Below, piece after piece: positions 25,000 through 38,709 of a DNA stretch of 64,000 nucleotides. Under the pieces are notes generated by a model, which worked only from the letters and a program-made list of their open reading frames with translations, ran no database searches and was not told the origin of the DNA. A program made the position numbers and the translations under genes. The DNA is from Conus ventricosus (lineage: Eukaryota; Mollusca; Gastropoda; Neogastropoda; Conidae). Positions within the stretch are counted from its first letter, which is position 1; the number at the start of each line of letters is the position of its first letter. The stretch is taken from assembly GCA_018398815.1 (NCBI GenBank), contig CM031607.1, forward strand, positions 85,682,895 to 85,746,894, read 5' to 3'.

Positions 25000-27900
25000 G
25001 ACAAATTTTTTTTAAAGGAAGGGTTAAGAGAGAGCGTTTATCAAGGAGGTTTGGTTATTGATTTTGAAGTCATTGATCCGGGGCAAACGTGCGGGAAAAG
25101 GTTGTACATGCTATTTTCAATTTCCCAAGTAAACTACAATAGACCCCCCCCAGTTAAAGTAAGGGTTAGCTTTTTTTTAATCGATATGTAAAAAAAAATG
25201 AAAAAAATCTAGAAGTCTGGGTCTAAACCCTTAAACAGAGACTTTTCTTTCTATTTTTACTTAACCCCGGGTTTTGGGGACGAACTGTTTAAACACGTTG
25301 ACGCTGTGCGGGAAGAACCCAAAATGAGAGGCTTTTGGTTTGGTTTCAGAGGGCAAAAGTCCTAGGATAGTTTAAAACAGGCTAAGATGCCCCCGAGTAG
25401 GCAAGGCTTATTTTCCACCCCCCTCCAGCATTAGTTGCAAAAGAGCATTTTTAAAAACAAAAAAGAATACGGGGACAAAAAATGTTTTTAATGTGGTGTG
25501 TTTCGAAAGGGGCGGCATTTCCCGAAAAAAAACGCGGGGAGAGTGTCTAACAAATCCCCCCTTACACAATGATTTTAATTTTTAGGGGAAATATCCTTTC
25601 CTGTTGGTGTAGTTTAAAAATTGATCAGTTTGAAAAACAAAAAAACCCATAACTGTTAATGTCTCCCAATGGGGAGGGGGGAAAAAAAGGGATTTGGTGG
25701 ATTAAAGTGTAAGAACAGCCCAACAATGGTTTAATCCAGACAAAAGCCTGTTGATTACTGCTGATGTTTCCCCGGGGGGGGCTGCCGCATTCCCACATTG
25801 ATACGCACAATGGTGGGATTTTGGCCCATACTTAAAAAAATTTGGGCTAAAAGAATTTGCAAAAAATTTGTTTTAACAAAATGCCTCTGTTAAGCCCCCA
25901 AGGAAAAATAAGAAAAAATTTTTAAACGGCCCCCCGTTGATGTAATACAGAACTAACTACGCCCCCCCCCGGGGTCCCAAAAATTAGTTTTTAAAAATGG
26001 AAACGGCCCGCCAAAATTCTTTCCCTATGTTTTTTTACGCAGGCCTTTTGAGTCGTTATTTTTCCTTATGAAGGGCCGCGCCCCAAAAACTTCGAAAAAA
26101 CCCGTCTTAATGAGTTTAAATTTTCAGATTTGGGTTTATTTGCCTTCATTATTGTTGGTCGTGGGTTCATTCCCGAGCCCGAATTATATAGGGCCCAAAA
26201 AGCGGCTAAAAAAAGATTTTTCAGCGCATGCGCAAGGGGCGTTAAAGATTGTTTAATAATCTGAATTTATTGAAATCATGTGGGCGGGCCCCCCAAACCC
26301 AAAAAAACCGTATGACTCCCGCCCCTCACTGTTGGATTTGTTTGGGTTTTGAGCTAACGCCCAAAAGGTAAAAACCCCCCGTTTGAAACCATGATCACAT
26401 TTTGCGGAAAAGTTCAGAGGAGCGGGCTAAACAAATGCAATCCTTTTAAAATAAAATTTGATCCAAAGACCCTGGAAGCTGCCCACTTTTTTTCATAACT
26501 TTCGAGGGGGTTTCGGGCTCTATCCCTTTTAATGAAAGCAGTAGACGATGTTTTTTGGGGGGTTTTTTGGGATTGCACAGTCATCAGGAAAAGGGCATTT
26601 TGCTTTAATCAAAATTTAAATGTCTTTTTTTTGACTCTATGCAACACATGATGGGTTTTATTAGAGTCCCCTGGGTATGTCCTTTAAAATCCTGCCCAAA
26701 AAACGGAAAAAAAAATTTTTACCCCCAAATTCGTTTGAAAAGGGTTGGGTTTACCCTTATGAGTAAGGAAAAGTTGGGAAAGGGTTTACGAGATCACTTC
26801 CAACCCAAAGGCGCGTTTTTTTTCTAGTTCTTTTTTGGAAAGGACATCAGGATTCTGATTACCAAAATGTCAAAATGCGTGGCAGAAGTTAGAGTTTTTT
26901 TAAAACGGGTGGGAGACTTTCATGTTTTATTCTTTATGGCTGATGTAGGGGGGTTGGCGGAAGGGCTTTGAAAAAATTTTAGGAAAACCTGCATGAAAAA
27001 TTACAGGTTTTGGGTCCCGCGCATTATATTTCTGCACCCGGGGAAAGAGTGGGCGCTTTCTTAAAGTTTTTCTGGAGTTAAAAATTGATTTATTGTCTGA
27101 CCTACCCCTGTTCAGATGATTTAAAAAAGGATTGGGGGGGGAATTAGTATGGCGTCGCATCTTTTGTAAAGCAAACAAAAAAAAATACCTAGATGACTTT
27201 TGATCCAAGTAAAGGTCTAAACTATCTCTGTATTTAGATGGGAAACAATCGGGATGGATGGGGCCCATGGCGCCCAAACGCCCTTTCCCTTACGCAACTT
27301 TAAAAGTACACCCGGTTTCAAAAAATATTCAAAAAAGGGATTAAGTGGTTGGGTTTGTTTGGCCCCGGCCTGATCAAAAAAGCGTGGGTTTTTATTTAGA
27401 AGTTGACTTTTGAATATCCTCTGGGAAACCCCTGACCTTCCCTAATGGGCTATCCTTTTGCAGCAGAAAGTTAAGATGGATCCAAGAGAAACCCCCTTAA
27501 AATTGTGCCCAATTTTGGGGCCAAAAAAAAAATTTGTCTGTCATTACAGACTTCTACAAATTTTTTTTAAAAAAAAACGGTTTTAAGTTAACAGCTGTTC
27601 ATCGCATAAATTTCTTTCGTCAAGAACAGTTATGAAACCAAAAACATTTAAAAAAAAAAAACTGATCTCAGGGAAATAAATCCACAGAGGGTTTAGAAAA
27701 AGACCCTTTTTAAGTTTTATGAACAAACAGTTGTTTCGGAAAGGCTATGGAGAATCCCCCAAAAGCGCAAAAAAACGTCAGATTTGGGCCCAGAGAGAAA
27801 AATTTAAAGGGGAAATTTAAACTGACTTTAAAAAACCCAATTTTCGGATTCAGAAAATTTTTATGTCAGCTTTTCCCGGGATAATGGGTGAAAAAAAAAA

Positions 27901-28450
27901 AAAAGTCAATTAGACAAAAACCCGATTTATTGGGTTTTTCTGTTTTAGAAATTTTCAAAGCTTTTTATGTTAGAGTTTCTTTATTGGGCTCCCTTTTTGC
28001 CCTCGTATCCTGAGTCCAGAGTTCCTTTTCACGATACAGATAGTTTTGTTTAGATATCCTATGAAGGACATCTATAAAGAAAGGGAAAAACCCAAAGTGC
28101 TAAAGGGCTTTCGGGGTGGGTTTTCGGGCCCCATCTGATTACCCCAAAAATTCGCCTTTGGGATTTAATTTCTAACAAGGGAAAGGGTTTTGGGGGAAAA
28201 ATGAAAGGGTGAATTATTGGGAAAAGGGGATCAAGGGGGTATGTGGGGTTAAAATCGAAAATGTACGTATTTCGAGCCAGGGGGAAAAACATTAAGAAAA
28301 CAAAGGGATATCTCGCAGCGTTGTGCCCGTAAAAAATATCACATGACAAAATACAAAGAAGCATTTTTGGGGAATAAGACTTTTTTATCATGGGCAAAGT
28401 AAAAAGGATCTAATCACATGAGATTAACAAACCCGTTGTAAAAAAGAAGT
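25000..28450 (+). pseudogene. Protein-primed family-B DNA polymerase, Polinton/Maverick type, frame-broken
   Basis: Motifs of the DNA_pol_B_2 family occur in the right order on the plus strand but in changing frames: PAHYISAP (27016-27039), CHYRLLQ (27539-27559), GFKLTAVHRI (27579-27608), MNKQLFRK (27719-27742), VPFHDTDSFV (28021-28050), KMYVF (28258-28272) and KGISRSVV (28302-28325). DTDS is the catalytic metal-binding motif C. Order, spacing and total length (about 3.4 kb) fit the large polymerase of Polinton/Maverick transposons and related adinto-like viruses. The 5' limit is uncertain. Frame jumps every 50-150 bases match the error style of this patch, so they may be sequencing errors rather than decay. 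Integrase, ATPase, protease and capsid genes were looked for but not recognised, and terminal repeats were not found. Confidence 0.75.
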
Positions 28451-31400
28451 CATTAGATAGCCCCCCCCCCCAAACCCGGGCTGTTTGGGGAAAACCCCGA
28501 GTTTTCATATGCAATTGGGCAAATGGGGGGAAACCGTAAATTAATTAAAGCGGAAAAATGTGCCTGGAGGGGAAATTTTCTGCCCGTTCTTTTTTTCACA
28601 AAAAATTTTTGAGGGTGGTTTTTTTTGTTGGGGGTCTGTTTCTCCCTAAAAAAAATACACGGGGGGGGATTCATTTTTACAAATTTTTTTTATTTCATTG
28701 GTCCCAAAAAACCCCCCAAATGGGCGGTTGCCCTGATAAAAATGTCCCCTTTTGCTTCCCCCGGTTTTTTAAAAGGGCCCCTTTCTTTTAAACCCCAAAC
28801 CCGGTTTAAAAGTTTGCCGGATGAAAACTCTACTTCAACAACATTTATTGTTTTTTTTTTTGTTGCTTGTACTGGTTTTTTTGTCCCTTTAAAAATTTTT
28901 CATTATTCAAATTTCGGCCCAAAAATGAGGGGGGAATTTTTCTAACCCATTCTTTTGTTGCGAGAAATTTTCAATCAGCTTCTTTTGAACTGGGAGGAGG
29001 GGGGAAAATCTTTCGGGGAACGTTTGTTAAAATTTTCAACTAAAGGGCCCGGGGATCTTTGGGAAATCCTGGAATGCCTCTTTTAAAGGTTTTAATCTAT
29101 GTTTTTTAAAAATTTAAATTTATTCCTTTGGCCCTTTTAAAAACTTTTCCATCATGACTTGTTTTATGCGAGGATAATTTTAAAAGGGCCCCCGTTGGTT
29201 ATCATTTTTTGGCAACAGCAAAAAGCAGGGAAACACTCTTTTGTGTTAATGGTTCCCCCTCTTTGTATCTTTAAAACTATGCAAGATTTTTTAAGTGCGT
29301 TTCTTAAATCTTTTTCTTTAATGGGATCAGAGGGGGAAAAAAAAGAAAATCCCTTTGAGGGGGGGTCGTTTGGAGTTGTATTGAAAAAATGTGGTCTCTT
29401 ATTCGTTTTAGGCGCAGGTAAATAAAAATTTTTCCCAAAACGCCTTGTTTAGATAACCATTCTTTTTCTGTTTGTTCACTGGGCTCCAGTGCTTGGGTTA
29501 GCTTTTTTTATTGTGTGATACCCTTTCCCAAAATCCTTTGGGTGAATAATGATTTTTTTATTTTTTATTTTAGCCCCAATTTTTATGTGCAAAAAATTTC
29601 ACGACGGTATGCCCAAAGACAATAAACGCGTTTCTTGCATCTTTTGTTTTTTTTGATTGGTTTTTAAAAGTCACTGAATTTTGGTGGGGGCAATGCTGGA
29701 ATGGTTTTTCCCGTTACTAGATAATATTCTTTTTTGCTTGATCAACCCTTTTTTAAAAAGTGTAAACTGCATGCCCCGTCTTTTCAGTGGGTTTATTTAA
29801 AAAAAATCTAATCTCAAGGTTCCCCGCCTTTCATAGGCGGTTTTTGCAGCTGCTAGTTCCTCCCCCGCTTTGTTATGTCTTTTTCTCTCGCCGTCTTCCC
29901 CAAATTTACTAAAAGCGAAAATTTTCTGCCGCTTAAAAACAAACGCATTCCACAAACGCCCCTTTCATTATTTCTGAGGTGAAGCCCTTTTTTATTTAAA
30001 AGTATTTTTTTTTTTCATATTTTTTATTCTCTGGAATTATTCCTTGCTTAACTAGAAAATTTTTTTCGTGGCAACCGAAGCTGCAATGATAGAATCAGCT
30101 TTTCTGAATCCTCAAAGTCTAGTTTGCCAAAAATCTGTGGGGTTTTTTTTTTAAAAGGTTTTACCCAAACATTGAGTATCCTAAACTTTTGCCCCCCAAA
30201 AAACAGCGAATGGTATACAAGGTTAGCAAAAAAGTTTTTTCGGTGTCATTTTTTTTAAAAAAAAATAAAATTTTAAATTTTAAAAAAAAATGGAAAAAGC
30301 GTTTATCTTTCCCACAGTTTCAAGGCGGGCCCCAAACCTTCCTGAAAAATTATGAATGACCCAAGGGTTTTATGGGTCAAGCTATTATGCCCCCAAAAAG
30401 GAGAGGTTGTATTCTTTGGCGCGTGTGGGAAAAAAAAAAACAGTTCCTCGGGGAAATGAATTCAGCAAATTTAAAAAAGATTCAAAGATGTCGCCCACCC
30501 AAGGCCCTTTAAAATATCATAACAGGTATGAGGCGCAGTTGGGGGGCGAGAAAAGGTAAAAAAACGTTGGGCAAAAAGGTTTTTTTAGTTTGTACAATAA
30601 AAATAGTCAGTTGTTTGTCCAATGTTCTGAACAAAATCTTACGTAGGGTTTAACGCAAAAACCAGTTTTAACAAAGTCATTAGAGTCTCTAGGGGGGGTG
30701 ATCTATCCCATAGATTTGGAAAAATTGTTATCGCCATTAAAAAATGGGATTAATAACTTTTAAAACTAAGATTTTTATTTCCCCTTTAAAAAAGAACGAG
30801 CTGGGAAAAACAAACAGAACCCGGAAAAAATTGAATAGGTGGGGGAAAGTAACCCAAACTAGAAAATCCCGAAAAAAAAACGCTGAAAACGGTGGGAAGG
30901 GGCCCTTAAAAATCCCGGGCGTGTTGAAGCAGGAAAAAAAAAAAAGCAGAGGGGGAAAAAAAAAAAAAAAAATTAATTTTTCAAACATTATTAAAACCCA
31001 AAAACCGCCAAGCCCCGAACAATTTGGGGTTTTAATTTCCAGCTTTAAAAAAACCTGTGATTTTAAGGGCCCCCAAAATCTTCATGGAATATTGAACTTA
31101 AAACTGTTGCCTTTTTTTGGCGCCATTGCTGCTGTTGGGGGCGTTATTACGGTTATAAAATATTTTTAACCCATGCCAACAGAAACAAAAGGGAATCAAA
31201 AAAAACTGAACCCTTAAAAACGAAAGAGAAAAACTGCACGCCCAAAAAACCCCCCAAAAAACAAAAGATCCCTTTTGATCCCTTTCAAATGGAATAATAT
31301 TTTAAATTTTTTTTTAAAAAAGATCAAAGGCGTATTATAAAATGGTTTAAGTCCAAAAAAATAAAGACATGGAAATCTAAAAGACATTTCCATAGACCCC

Positions 31401-31739
31401 CGAATTGTAATTTAATGCGGTTGCTTCGGATGTAAAAAAATTCTTAAGATTTTATGCAGGGGAACGGCCCGAGCAAGACAACCTCAACATGACGCGTTTT
31501 TTGAGGCGTTTTCCCTGTGTGTTTCTATATTAGACATTTTTATTTAAATAAAAAAAATAGATTTTATTTTTTTTTATTATTTTAAGAACTTGAATACGAA
31601 ATTGGTTGTACTTAAAGGGTGGGCTTAATCAAAAACTTTTAAAAAACTTATTAAGAACTTGATCAAGAACTTAAAATTAAAAACTTAATCCCAAAAAACT
31701 TTTTAAGAACTTGAAGTAAAATTAATTAAAAAATTTGGG

Positions 31740-31880
31740 GGGGACTTGGGGGTTGGGGGGTGGGTGTGGGTGTACACAGGGGTGGGGTGGGAGGCCCTGG
31801 TGCGTTTGGGGTGGGGGGTGGTGGGGCGTTTCCGTTTCGTGGGGGGGGGGGGAGTGCGTGGTTTGGGGGAGGGCAAACAC
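31740..31880. repeat. G/T-rich low-complexity block
   Basis: Long G-rich stretch with GTGG steps inside the low-quality patch, probably a distorted (TG)n or poly-G repeat. Open frames on both strands here are artefacts. Confidence 0.6.
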
Positions 31881-33818
31881 ACACAAAACACAAACAAACA
31901 ACAAACACAAAAAAAAAAAAACCCCAAAAATTTGGGCCGGACAGTGCTTGTAAGACTTGGCCCCAAATTGCCCGTCTCCCCTTTTCTCAACCGGCTTGCA
32001 ACTGGGTTTTGGGTGGTTTACAGCATAAATTTTTAGCCAACTTTTTTGGCGGCTTAAACGCCAGGGAGTTAGTACATCCGTCATTGTATATTTGGAGCAT
32101 TTATTTGAAGATAGTGCTGGCCACACCCCCACTCCTCCCCCATACTGGGAGAAGTACTAAAAGGGCCCCCTTAAAAATATCTAGGTTTTCCCCCGCCCTA
32201 AGGGCACACTGCGTTTTTTTTTAAAAAACAAACAGCCCCAAGCAGGGGCAGGCGCAAATGTTTTGGCAGCAAAAAAGTAATGGGATGATCGTTACTATAT
32301 TTGAGCCACGTTTAAATTTTTATTTTTGGGAAAAACCCTACATGCATGGGGGGTTTTTTTTGTTACATTTTTTGAGCCCGTTTTACAGGCTGAACCAGGG
32401 GAAATGTGGGTCCCGGTGTTTCTAGTGTCAGGCCCAACCAGGAAAAAGTGGCCCCGGTGTTCCTAGTGCAGGTGGTGATACTTCTGTTGTTACCCGCAAA
32501 CAGCACGTATGTCTAAGACTGGGGGGCTGTTAGGGGTCTGAAGTGGGGGAATAAACCCGGGGTTTTGACCAGTCCTTTTTTTACTCTTCAATCTTTTAAA
32601 CATTTTCTTCATTTGCCCTTTAGTTTTCCCCTAATATAACTGATTGGGAAACCAACCCGGGGTAAAAAACGGGGGGGAAAAGCCCTTTAAGCGATTTGCA
32701 AAAAGCCGCCCGTCTACGGAAGAACATCAGAAAAAGCCCGTTTTTTCTTCTAACCACTGGCCCCCGTTTTTGTCATCTTTCCTTCTTTTCTTTTTCTCTC
32801 CTGCCATTGTTTTCATAAAAACAAAACTTTCCCAATCGAATGTTAAAACAAGATTTGTTGGCGTTCTGCCTTTGAGATTTCTCACCCCTTTTTTTCAGTC
32901 TTTCTACAAAGTCTTTTCAGGGTTTCTGTTTGAGCTAAATAAGGGATCTGTTAAAAAGGGTTCTGTTTTTATAGCATGATAAATCTGCTTGGTTTGAAAA
33001 AAAGAAGTGATGTAAATCCCTTAGCGTTTTTGGTTCTACTCTCTTTTTCTTTCCCCCTTTTTTTTAAACAAAAAATTTCCCTCTTCCTTTTTTGGGTTTT
33101 TTTTGGGGTTTTCATTGGTCCCTTTTGTTTTGCCTTAAATTTCTATTTAGGCCATTTTGCTCAAAATATATTCTTTTTTTTAGTACATGCTGTTCTTCTT
33201 CTGTCCATAAAGGAGTAGCTTTTCTTTTTTTGATCCATACCTTCAGGAAGAATTAAAAAAGTTTTTTTTTGAGAAAAATTTTAACAGGGTTTTTTATTAG
33301 TGCTAGCCTTCCCAAACCCCCCTGATTTTTCTTGCGAAAGAAGGACTACCAAAAAATTTCTGCTTCTTCACAGAAAAAAAACACTATCCCGACATAAAAT
33401 TTTTTACAAACACCTTTTTTCACTTAAAAAAACCCCGCGTTTTTTCCCCCACGTCCCGTATGCGTGATGAATTGTTTTGATTCCCGGGGGAATTTCAACA
33501 AAGCAGCGCCATTTTCTTTATCAATAGCCAAAAAACGTATTAAAAAATGGCTGTATCTTTTGTAAAAAATTTGTCTTCAACGAGGCCCAAAAAACCTTTA
33601 AGTAAAACAAATTTTGTTTTCAGTAAACCGGGTTTTTGACACCCAAAAGCGCCCTTTTTTTAAAAAAAACCGCTTGCCCCAGCTGTCAGGGGAAGAAAGT
33701 GTTTAGTTAATTTGGGCGTGAGGGGGCCCCCCCTCATTGGCTAGGCTGGCAGCGACGGCCACGCGGGCGAAGGGATATGGGGGGGATGAGCCCCGTAGGC
33801 AGGAAGGGGGTGGGGGTA

Positions 33819-33820
33819 GG

Positions 33821-33846
<26 letters not shown>
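33819..33846. repeat. Poly-G tract, about 28 nt
   Basis: Long G run in the low-quality patch; a (TG)n-like block follows at 33958-34090. Confidence 0.8.
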
Positions 33847-33851
<5 letters not shown>

Positions 33852-34802
33852 GCAGTATGATTTTTTGGCCGATACACACCTGCAAAGTAAAACAGGGGGC
33901 ACGCCATGTAGGGGGGGGGGTATGTACTGTAAACCCGGGGCACATTTTTTTTAAAATTTGTGTGTGTGTATGTGTGTGTGTGTGTGGGGTTGTTTGTGTT
34001 TTTGGGTGTGTGGGGTGTGGGGTGTGTGTTGTGTGTTGTGTGTGTGTGTGTTTGGGGTGTGTGTGTGTGTGGTTTTGGGGGTGTGCGACGTATTTTGTGA
34101 AACGCAAAACCCTATGGGTTTTGGGCCCCCGGGCTAAAAAGAAAAAATCCAAAAATTTCCCTTTGCCACACGGTCAGGGGTTTCGCCCCGCCCTTTTTTT
34201 TATGGCGCCCCTAAAATTTCAGGTCAAAGGGTCCGTCAGGGGTTTTGCCTGCCACCCAAACCCCCAAACCCTTTTTAATTAGGGTTTTTTCGAAAAGTGT
34301 AAAGCGCGAAAATGAATTTTTATTTTAATGAAACAGTAAATTAGTATTGGGAAAAGGAAAAAAACCCTACAGAGTATTTTTTGTTTGTAGGGTCGTTTAT
34401 TTTTTGGGTTACTTGTCAGAGGGAAAAGGAATAAGCAGCTTTTAGGGGCCCCTTTTTGCCCAAAAAAAGTGGTTTGGGGTAGCAAGTGAGTCTGAATTTG
34501 GGGGGTTTATAAGTTCTTTGGGGGGAGTGGATGGGAAATTTTTAAATAAACCCTTTTTAGCATTTTATAAAATGGAACAGGCAAGGTTGAATGGGAAACG
34601 GCAATTGGGTATGGTCAAAGGGGGAACTTTTTTAAAATTTAAAACCCAAAAAATTGAAACCCAAAACTGCCCCGGATGAACATGGAAGGGAAAAATTTCC
34701 TCCCAAAAAGCAATAGCTCCCTTTGGGAAAAGTCTGCCCAAATAATATGGTCAGTGCCCCTTTTGTCGGTTTTCTTTTAAAGGGAGGCTTGGGCATCCAT
34801 TT

Positions 34803-37800
34803 GGCTTGTCTCACACTCCTGTCCCGCCCGTCTAACTAGACTGCCCCAAAGTACCTGCAAGCCCTGTGTTTTTTGTCACACATCGATGAACTGGCCTAAG
34901 GCTGGCTTCAATTTTCCCTAAACGACCCCAAAAAATAAGGGTCATCCTTTTTGTAAACCTTGTGTAGGCAACACCCGGGAATAGTTTTAAAAATTACCTT
35001 GTTTCCTCTTCGTCATGTAAGTGCTGTAATTCACCACGATCGGGAATTCGAACAACACGTGGTTTTGCCATTGCTGTTGCGTGCTGTGTACGTTGATTTT
35101 GTTTGAAAAGATAAAGAGTGAAAAGTTGACGGGAAAAACGAAAGCTGTGGACGTCACTGAATCTGTTCCACAAAACTGAATTCATTCAGTTCACAATACA
35201 CCGTGAATACCAAGAACTTCTTTAAATGGTCTGAGTCCATCAAAGTGAAGGTACCAAGGACGAACAGAATCTGAGCACTCTGCAACGAAATATAGATCTA
35301 GCCTCACACAATGGACCTGTATTACGTGCACGTTTCATCATACGGAGGGGGACCATGTAAAATGAACACTTCCGGTTATAGTATCTTTTTACACAAAATT
35401 GGACATCATCACTTTTTATTCAATTTCTTTTTACAACAAAACGCAACAAAAACTGTAGCTTTTGATAACATACCTTATGCAAAAATTCTTTTTGTTTTGA
35501 TTTGGCTAGTATTGATTTTTTCGAGGTGGGAGGGGATAAAAGAGCAGATCGATTTAACTTTGGGTATATTTTCTGAAGATATGAAGTTTCTGTTATGTGA
35601 ATTCAAAGCTAGCAACAATTGATATGTAACAGAACATGGAATTCAATTCTAAGTTGAAAACAAAATGAGGCAGGAACAGTAATCAATAAACACTAAACCC
35701 TACTTGTTTATTGTCAATTCTAACTGTTAAAACTAACTGATCCTCTCAGTTTTGTTGACAAACTAATTAACCACATCCTCCTCAATATTTTTTTTTTAAT
35801 TGCATAGTCAAAACTGGGAATTGTTCTCTTCACTAATCATAGAACATTTTGCATCGGGAAGAGGGGCGGCATAATTTTTTAATTTTTTTTAAAATTCTAT
35901 TTCTTTGCAACGTTTATCTTGTGAAAGTGTGACTTTCAACTGAGAAGTTGAGCTAAACACAACCTCCTTTAAACTTCTTATTGTTTCATCTCTGTCTTTT
36001 TTTCATATAATGTTTAACAATAAAATAATCAGAGTGTTGATTGTGGCCACATAACAGAAGAAGAAGAAGAAGAATGTGTGACTTGCCACGCACTTCGGCA
36101 AAATGCGTAAACGTCCCTACGCTTCGGTCATCAGATCACGAATTTACATTAACCCCAGCAAGCATGGCTGCGTCGAGCAGAGGACGGTCTGTACGGCTTT
36201 GGAAGTTCCTCAACAGTCATTTGTACAGCAGTGGCATCCAAAAAAACAATGGGAATTGCATAAAAAGTGCATATAGTTTAAAGTCCAAAAAATATTGACA
36301 TTTTTCAGCTTGTCAGAAAAAAGGGCCCGTTGGTGTCAACCCCAACCTTTTGGTTGGGGAATCGCAAGAGGAATAACCATTAGCAGACACCAAAGAAACC
36401 GCGGAGGGCAAAGAAAAACAAACAAAAGGGCCCCAGAAAACTCGCGCCTTTTGGTCCTCATTGTCAAAATTTTATTCAAAAAGTAAAATGACTGTGGGAA
36501 AACGAAGCTGAAACAGAGAAACATGAAAAAGAATAACAGCGATGCTGCTGACACGGGGGCCGGTTTGTACATCAAAAAATGAATGCTTTAAGGGAAAACA
36601 GGAAAAGGGCATTTTCACGTGCAATTCTGACTGAATTTAAGATCTTTTTTTTTTTGAATTTTTTTTAAATTTTTTTTAAATTAAATTTTTTTAATTTTTT
36701 TTTTAAAGAATTTTGGTTATTTTAAAGGGTTTTTTTTTAGGGGCAAAATTACCAAAAGATTTTTAAATGGAAAAACAAGGGTAAACCCTTTAAAAAAAAA
36801 ATTTAAAAGAAGGGGCCTTTTCAAAAAAATCAATTTCCCACAAGTCATGTCTTTTTCAAAATGTTACCAAAAAACAACAGACTCCCCCGGCAGAAATTTT
36901 GAATGAAGGGTTTTAAATCCCTGGAGTCATTTTGGGTTTTCCCGGTAGAAACTTTGGCAGGAAAATGTTTTTTTAAAAAAAAAATACCCAAAAAAGTTCA
37001 TTTTTTTAAAAATTTTTAAAAACTAAAATTTCCCTTTTAGTGTATAGATCTTCTTCTTCTTTTTTTCCTAAAATTTCTGGTTTTTACCCCCAAAAAAGGG
37101 GGAGGCCCCCAGGCGCAAAATATCAAAGGTCCCTTATTTTATAAAGAGGACAGAAGTTTTGAAAATTCTTATGGTTTGAAAAAAATTTGTTTTTAACAAA
37201 GTACTAGCCCAAAGTGCAAAAATTTTAAAGGGGGATAATTCAAAAATAAAAATCGTGGATTTTAGTCCAATCCAAAAACATATTTGTGGGGTGGGTTTGG
37301 TTTTTTTTTGTTTTTTTTTAAATTTTTCGCTCATGTCCCGGGGTTTCTGTAAGTTCCGAAGGGAAGAGTTTTTCAACACAGTCATAGTTTCAAAACCATT
37401 TTACACATATTTTACAGTGTTCTTTTATTTTTTGACCAACAGCGGGATGCATGTTTTTTGGGCCTGGCAGACACGAATAGATAAAAAAAAAGAACAAAGT
37501 ACATCCTAAAGTGTATGGGATGTAAGTCTCGGATATTTTTTTGCCTTCACCCCACCCTTTTTCCAAAGTAGATTTTTTTTTTTCCTCTGAATTTGACACC
37601 CTGAAAAGACGGTAGCTGTCAATGATTAAAAAAAAAAGGAAAAAAAGTTAAACTAATCTATCGAAAAAAGTTTTTTAACATTTGGGTTGAGTACAAAGGA
37701 CTCCTGTAAAATCAATAAGTACACTCAGCTGCGGGGGGGAGGGGGGGGGGGGGGCCCCCCAATGTTAAATCAAATAAGCAAAAACCAAGGGAAATGGGGC

Positions 37801-38709
37801 TCGGGTTGACTCTTCAATAGGGTGCCCAAAAAAAAAAACCTGATCTTTTTGCTCCTTGTTAAGTTGGTTGCTCCTTTTTTACTGGTGGTGCTTGGGGCTG
37901 TGACATGAAGCCGAATGTACTGCATTATGAAATGCGAGGCATTGGGGGAGAGCCTCTGAGAGGGGTAAGGGATAAAACTAAAAAACGAAATCGTTTTTTT
38001 ACAAAGGGGGTTTTTTTTTTTAAAAAAGGGTTAAAACTGAGTGTAGGTTTTGCAGTCGATATTTGGTTTTTTTTTGTGATTACACAACTGTTCAAAATTG
38101 ATGGTTTTTGGACAGAAAACCCCGATCAAAACCCTTTTTTTAAATGGTACTTTTTAAAAATTTTTTTTCTTGAAAATTTTTGACATGGAACTATGGGACA
38201 CTTAAGTAGGCTATTTTTCAACCTCACTATTTTTTAGAGGAATTTCTACTCTTTCCCCTTTTAAAAGTTGGGGGGAATTTAATTGGAACAACAGCCAGGG
38301 GACACCCCTGAAACTTTTTTTAAAATTTTTTTAAAAAGGGAATAATTTGGGGGAAAGTATTGATAAAAATAGCAAAGGCTTTAGGATCAAAACTTGTTCA
38401 CTGTGCATTTTTTAACTTTAAGGGGTTTTAGAGGGTTTGTAAGAGGGAAATCCACAACAGCACAAGTATTAAAAAACTCAACGAGCTAATTCTCAACTTT
38501 CAAATTAACTTTACACAAAAAAAATTTCAAATTTTATTACCCTTTAGGTAGCGTACCCGATTTTATCCTTCAGAAACTTTATAAAACATATTTTTTTTTT
38601 TCTAAATTTTCATATTTCTCTCAATTTCATTTTGTTTAAATTTTTTGAAATTTGCAAAAACCCCCCCAAAAAATTGGGTTTTGGCAACAAATTGTTCAAA
38701 AATTTTTTT
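34803..38709. other. Unmerged contig end, duplicate of 39710-43580
   Basis: The same locus as the right side of the gap. It is nearly identical from about 34985 to 36290 and increasingly corrupted after that. It contains a second copy of the minus-strand exon (ATG at 35072-35070) and of CDK5RAP1 exon 1 (ATG at 36163). Because it runs exactly up to the Ns and the partner starts exactly after them, it is an assembly overlap, not a biological duplication. Confidence 0.9.

Larger units (their letters stand above)
17940..34802. other. Very low-quality consensus sequence
   Basis: Homopolymers are systematically stretched and short motifs collapsed, with very many TTTT, AAAA, CCCC and GGGG blocks. 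The sequence at 36300-38709, which also exists in a clean version at 41190-43580, shows directly that this style is error: the two versions differ by frequent small indels and substitutions. Open frames here cannot be trusted. Two things remain recognisable, a DNA polymerase (25.0-28.45 kb) and a LINE-like segment (22163-22414). Nothing else could be assigned. Confidence 0.8.

Noticed and set aside
29821..29877. Minus-strand helical segment (HNKAGEELAAAKTAYERR) as a possible Polinton structural gene
   Set aside because: Too short and not matched to any motif I can name; frame closes at once on both sides in this corrupted sequence.
31080..31169. Hydrophobic Gly/Ala/Val segment that could be a small capsid-associated Polinton protein
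   Set aside because: Only about 20 residues in noisy sequence, without supporting motifs nearby.
36163..36590. Second CDK5RAP1 first exon, suggesting gene duplication
   Set aside because: Part of the contig overlap duplicated across the N gap; corrupted version of 41063-41495.
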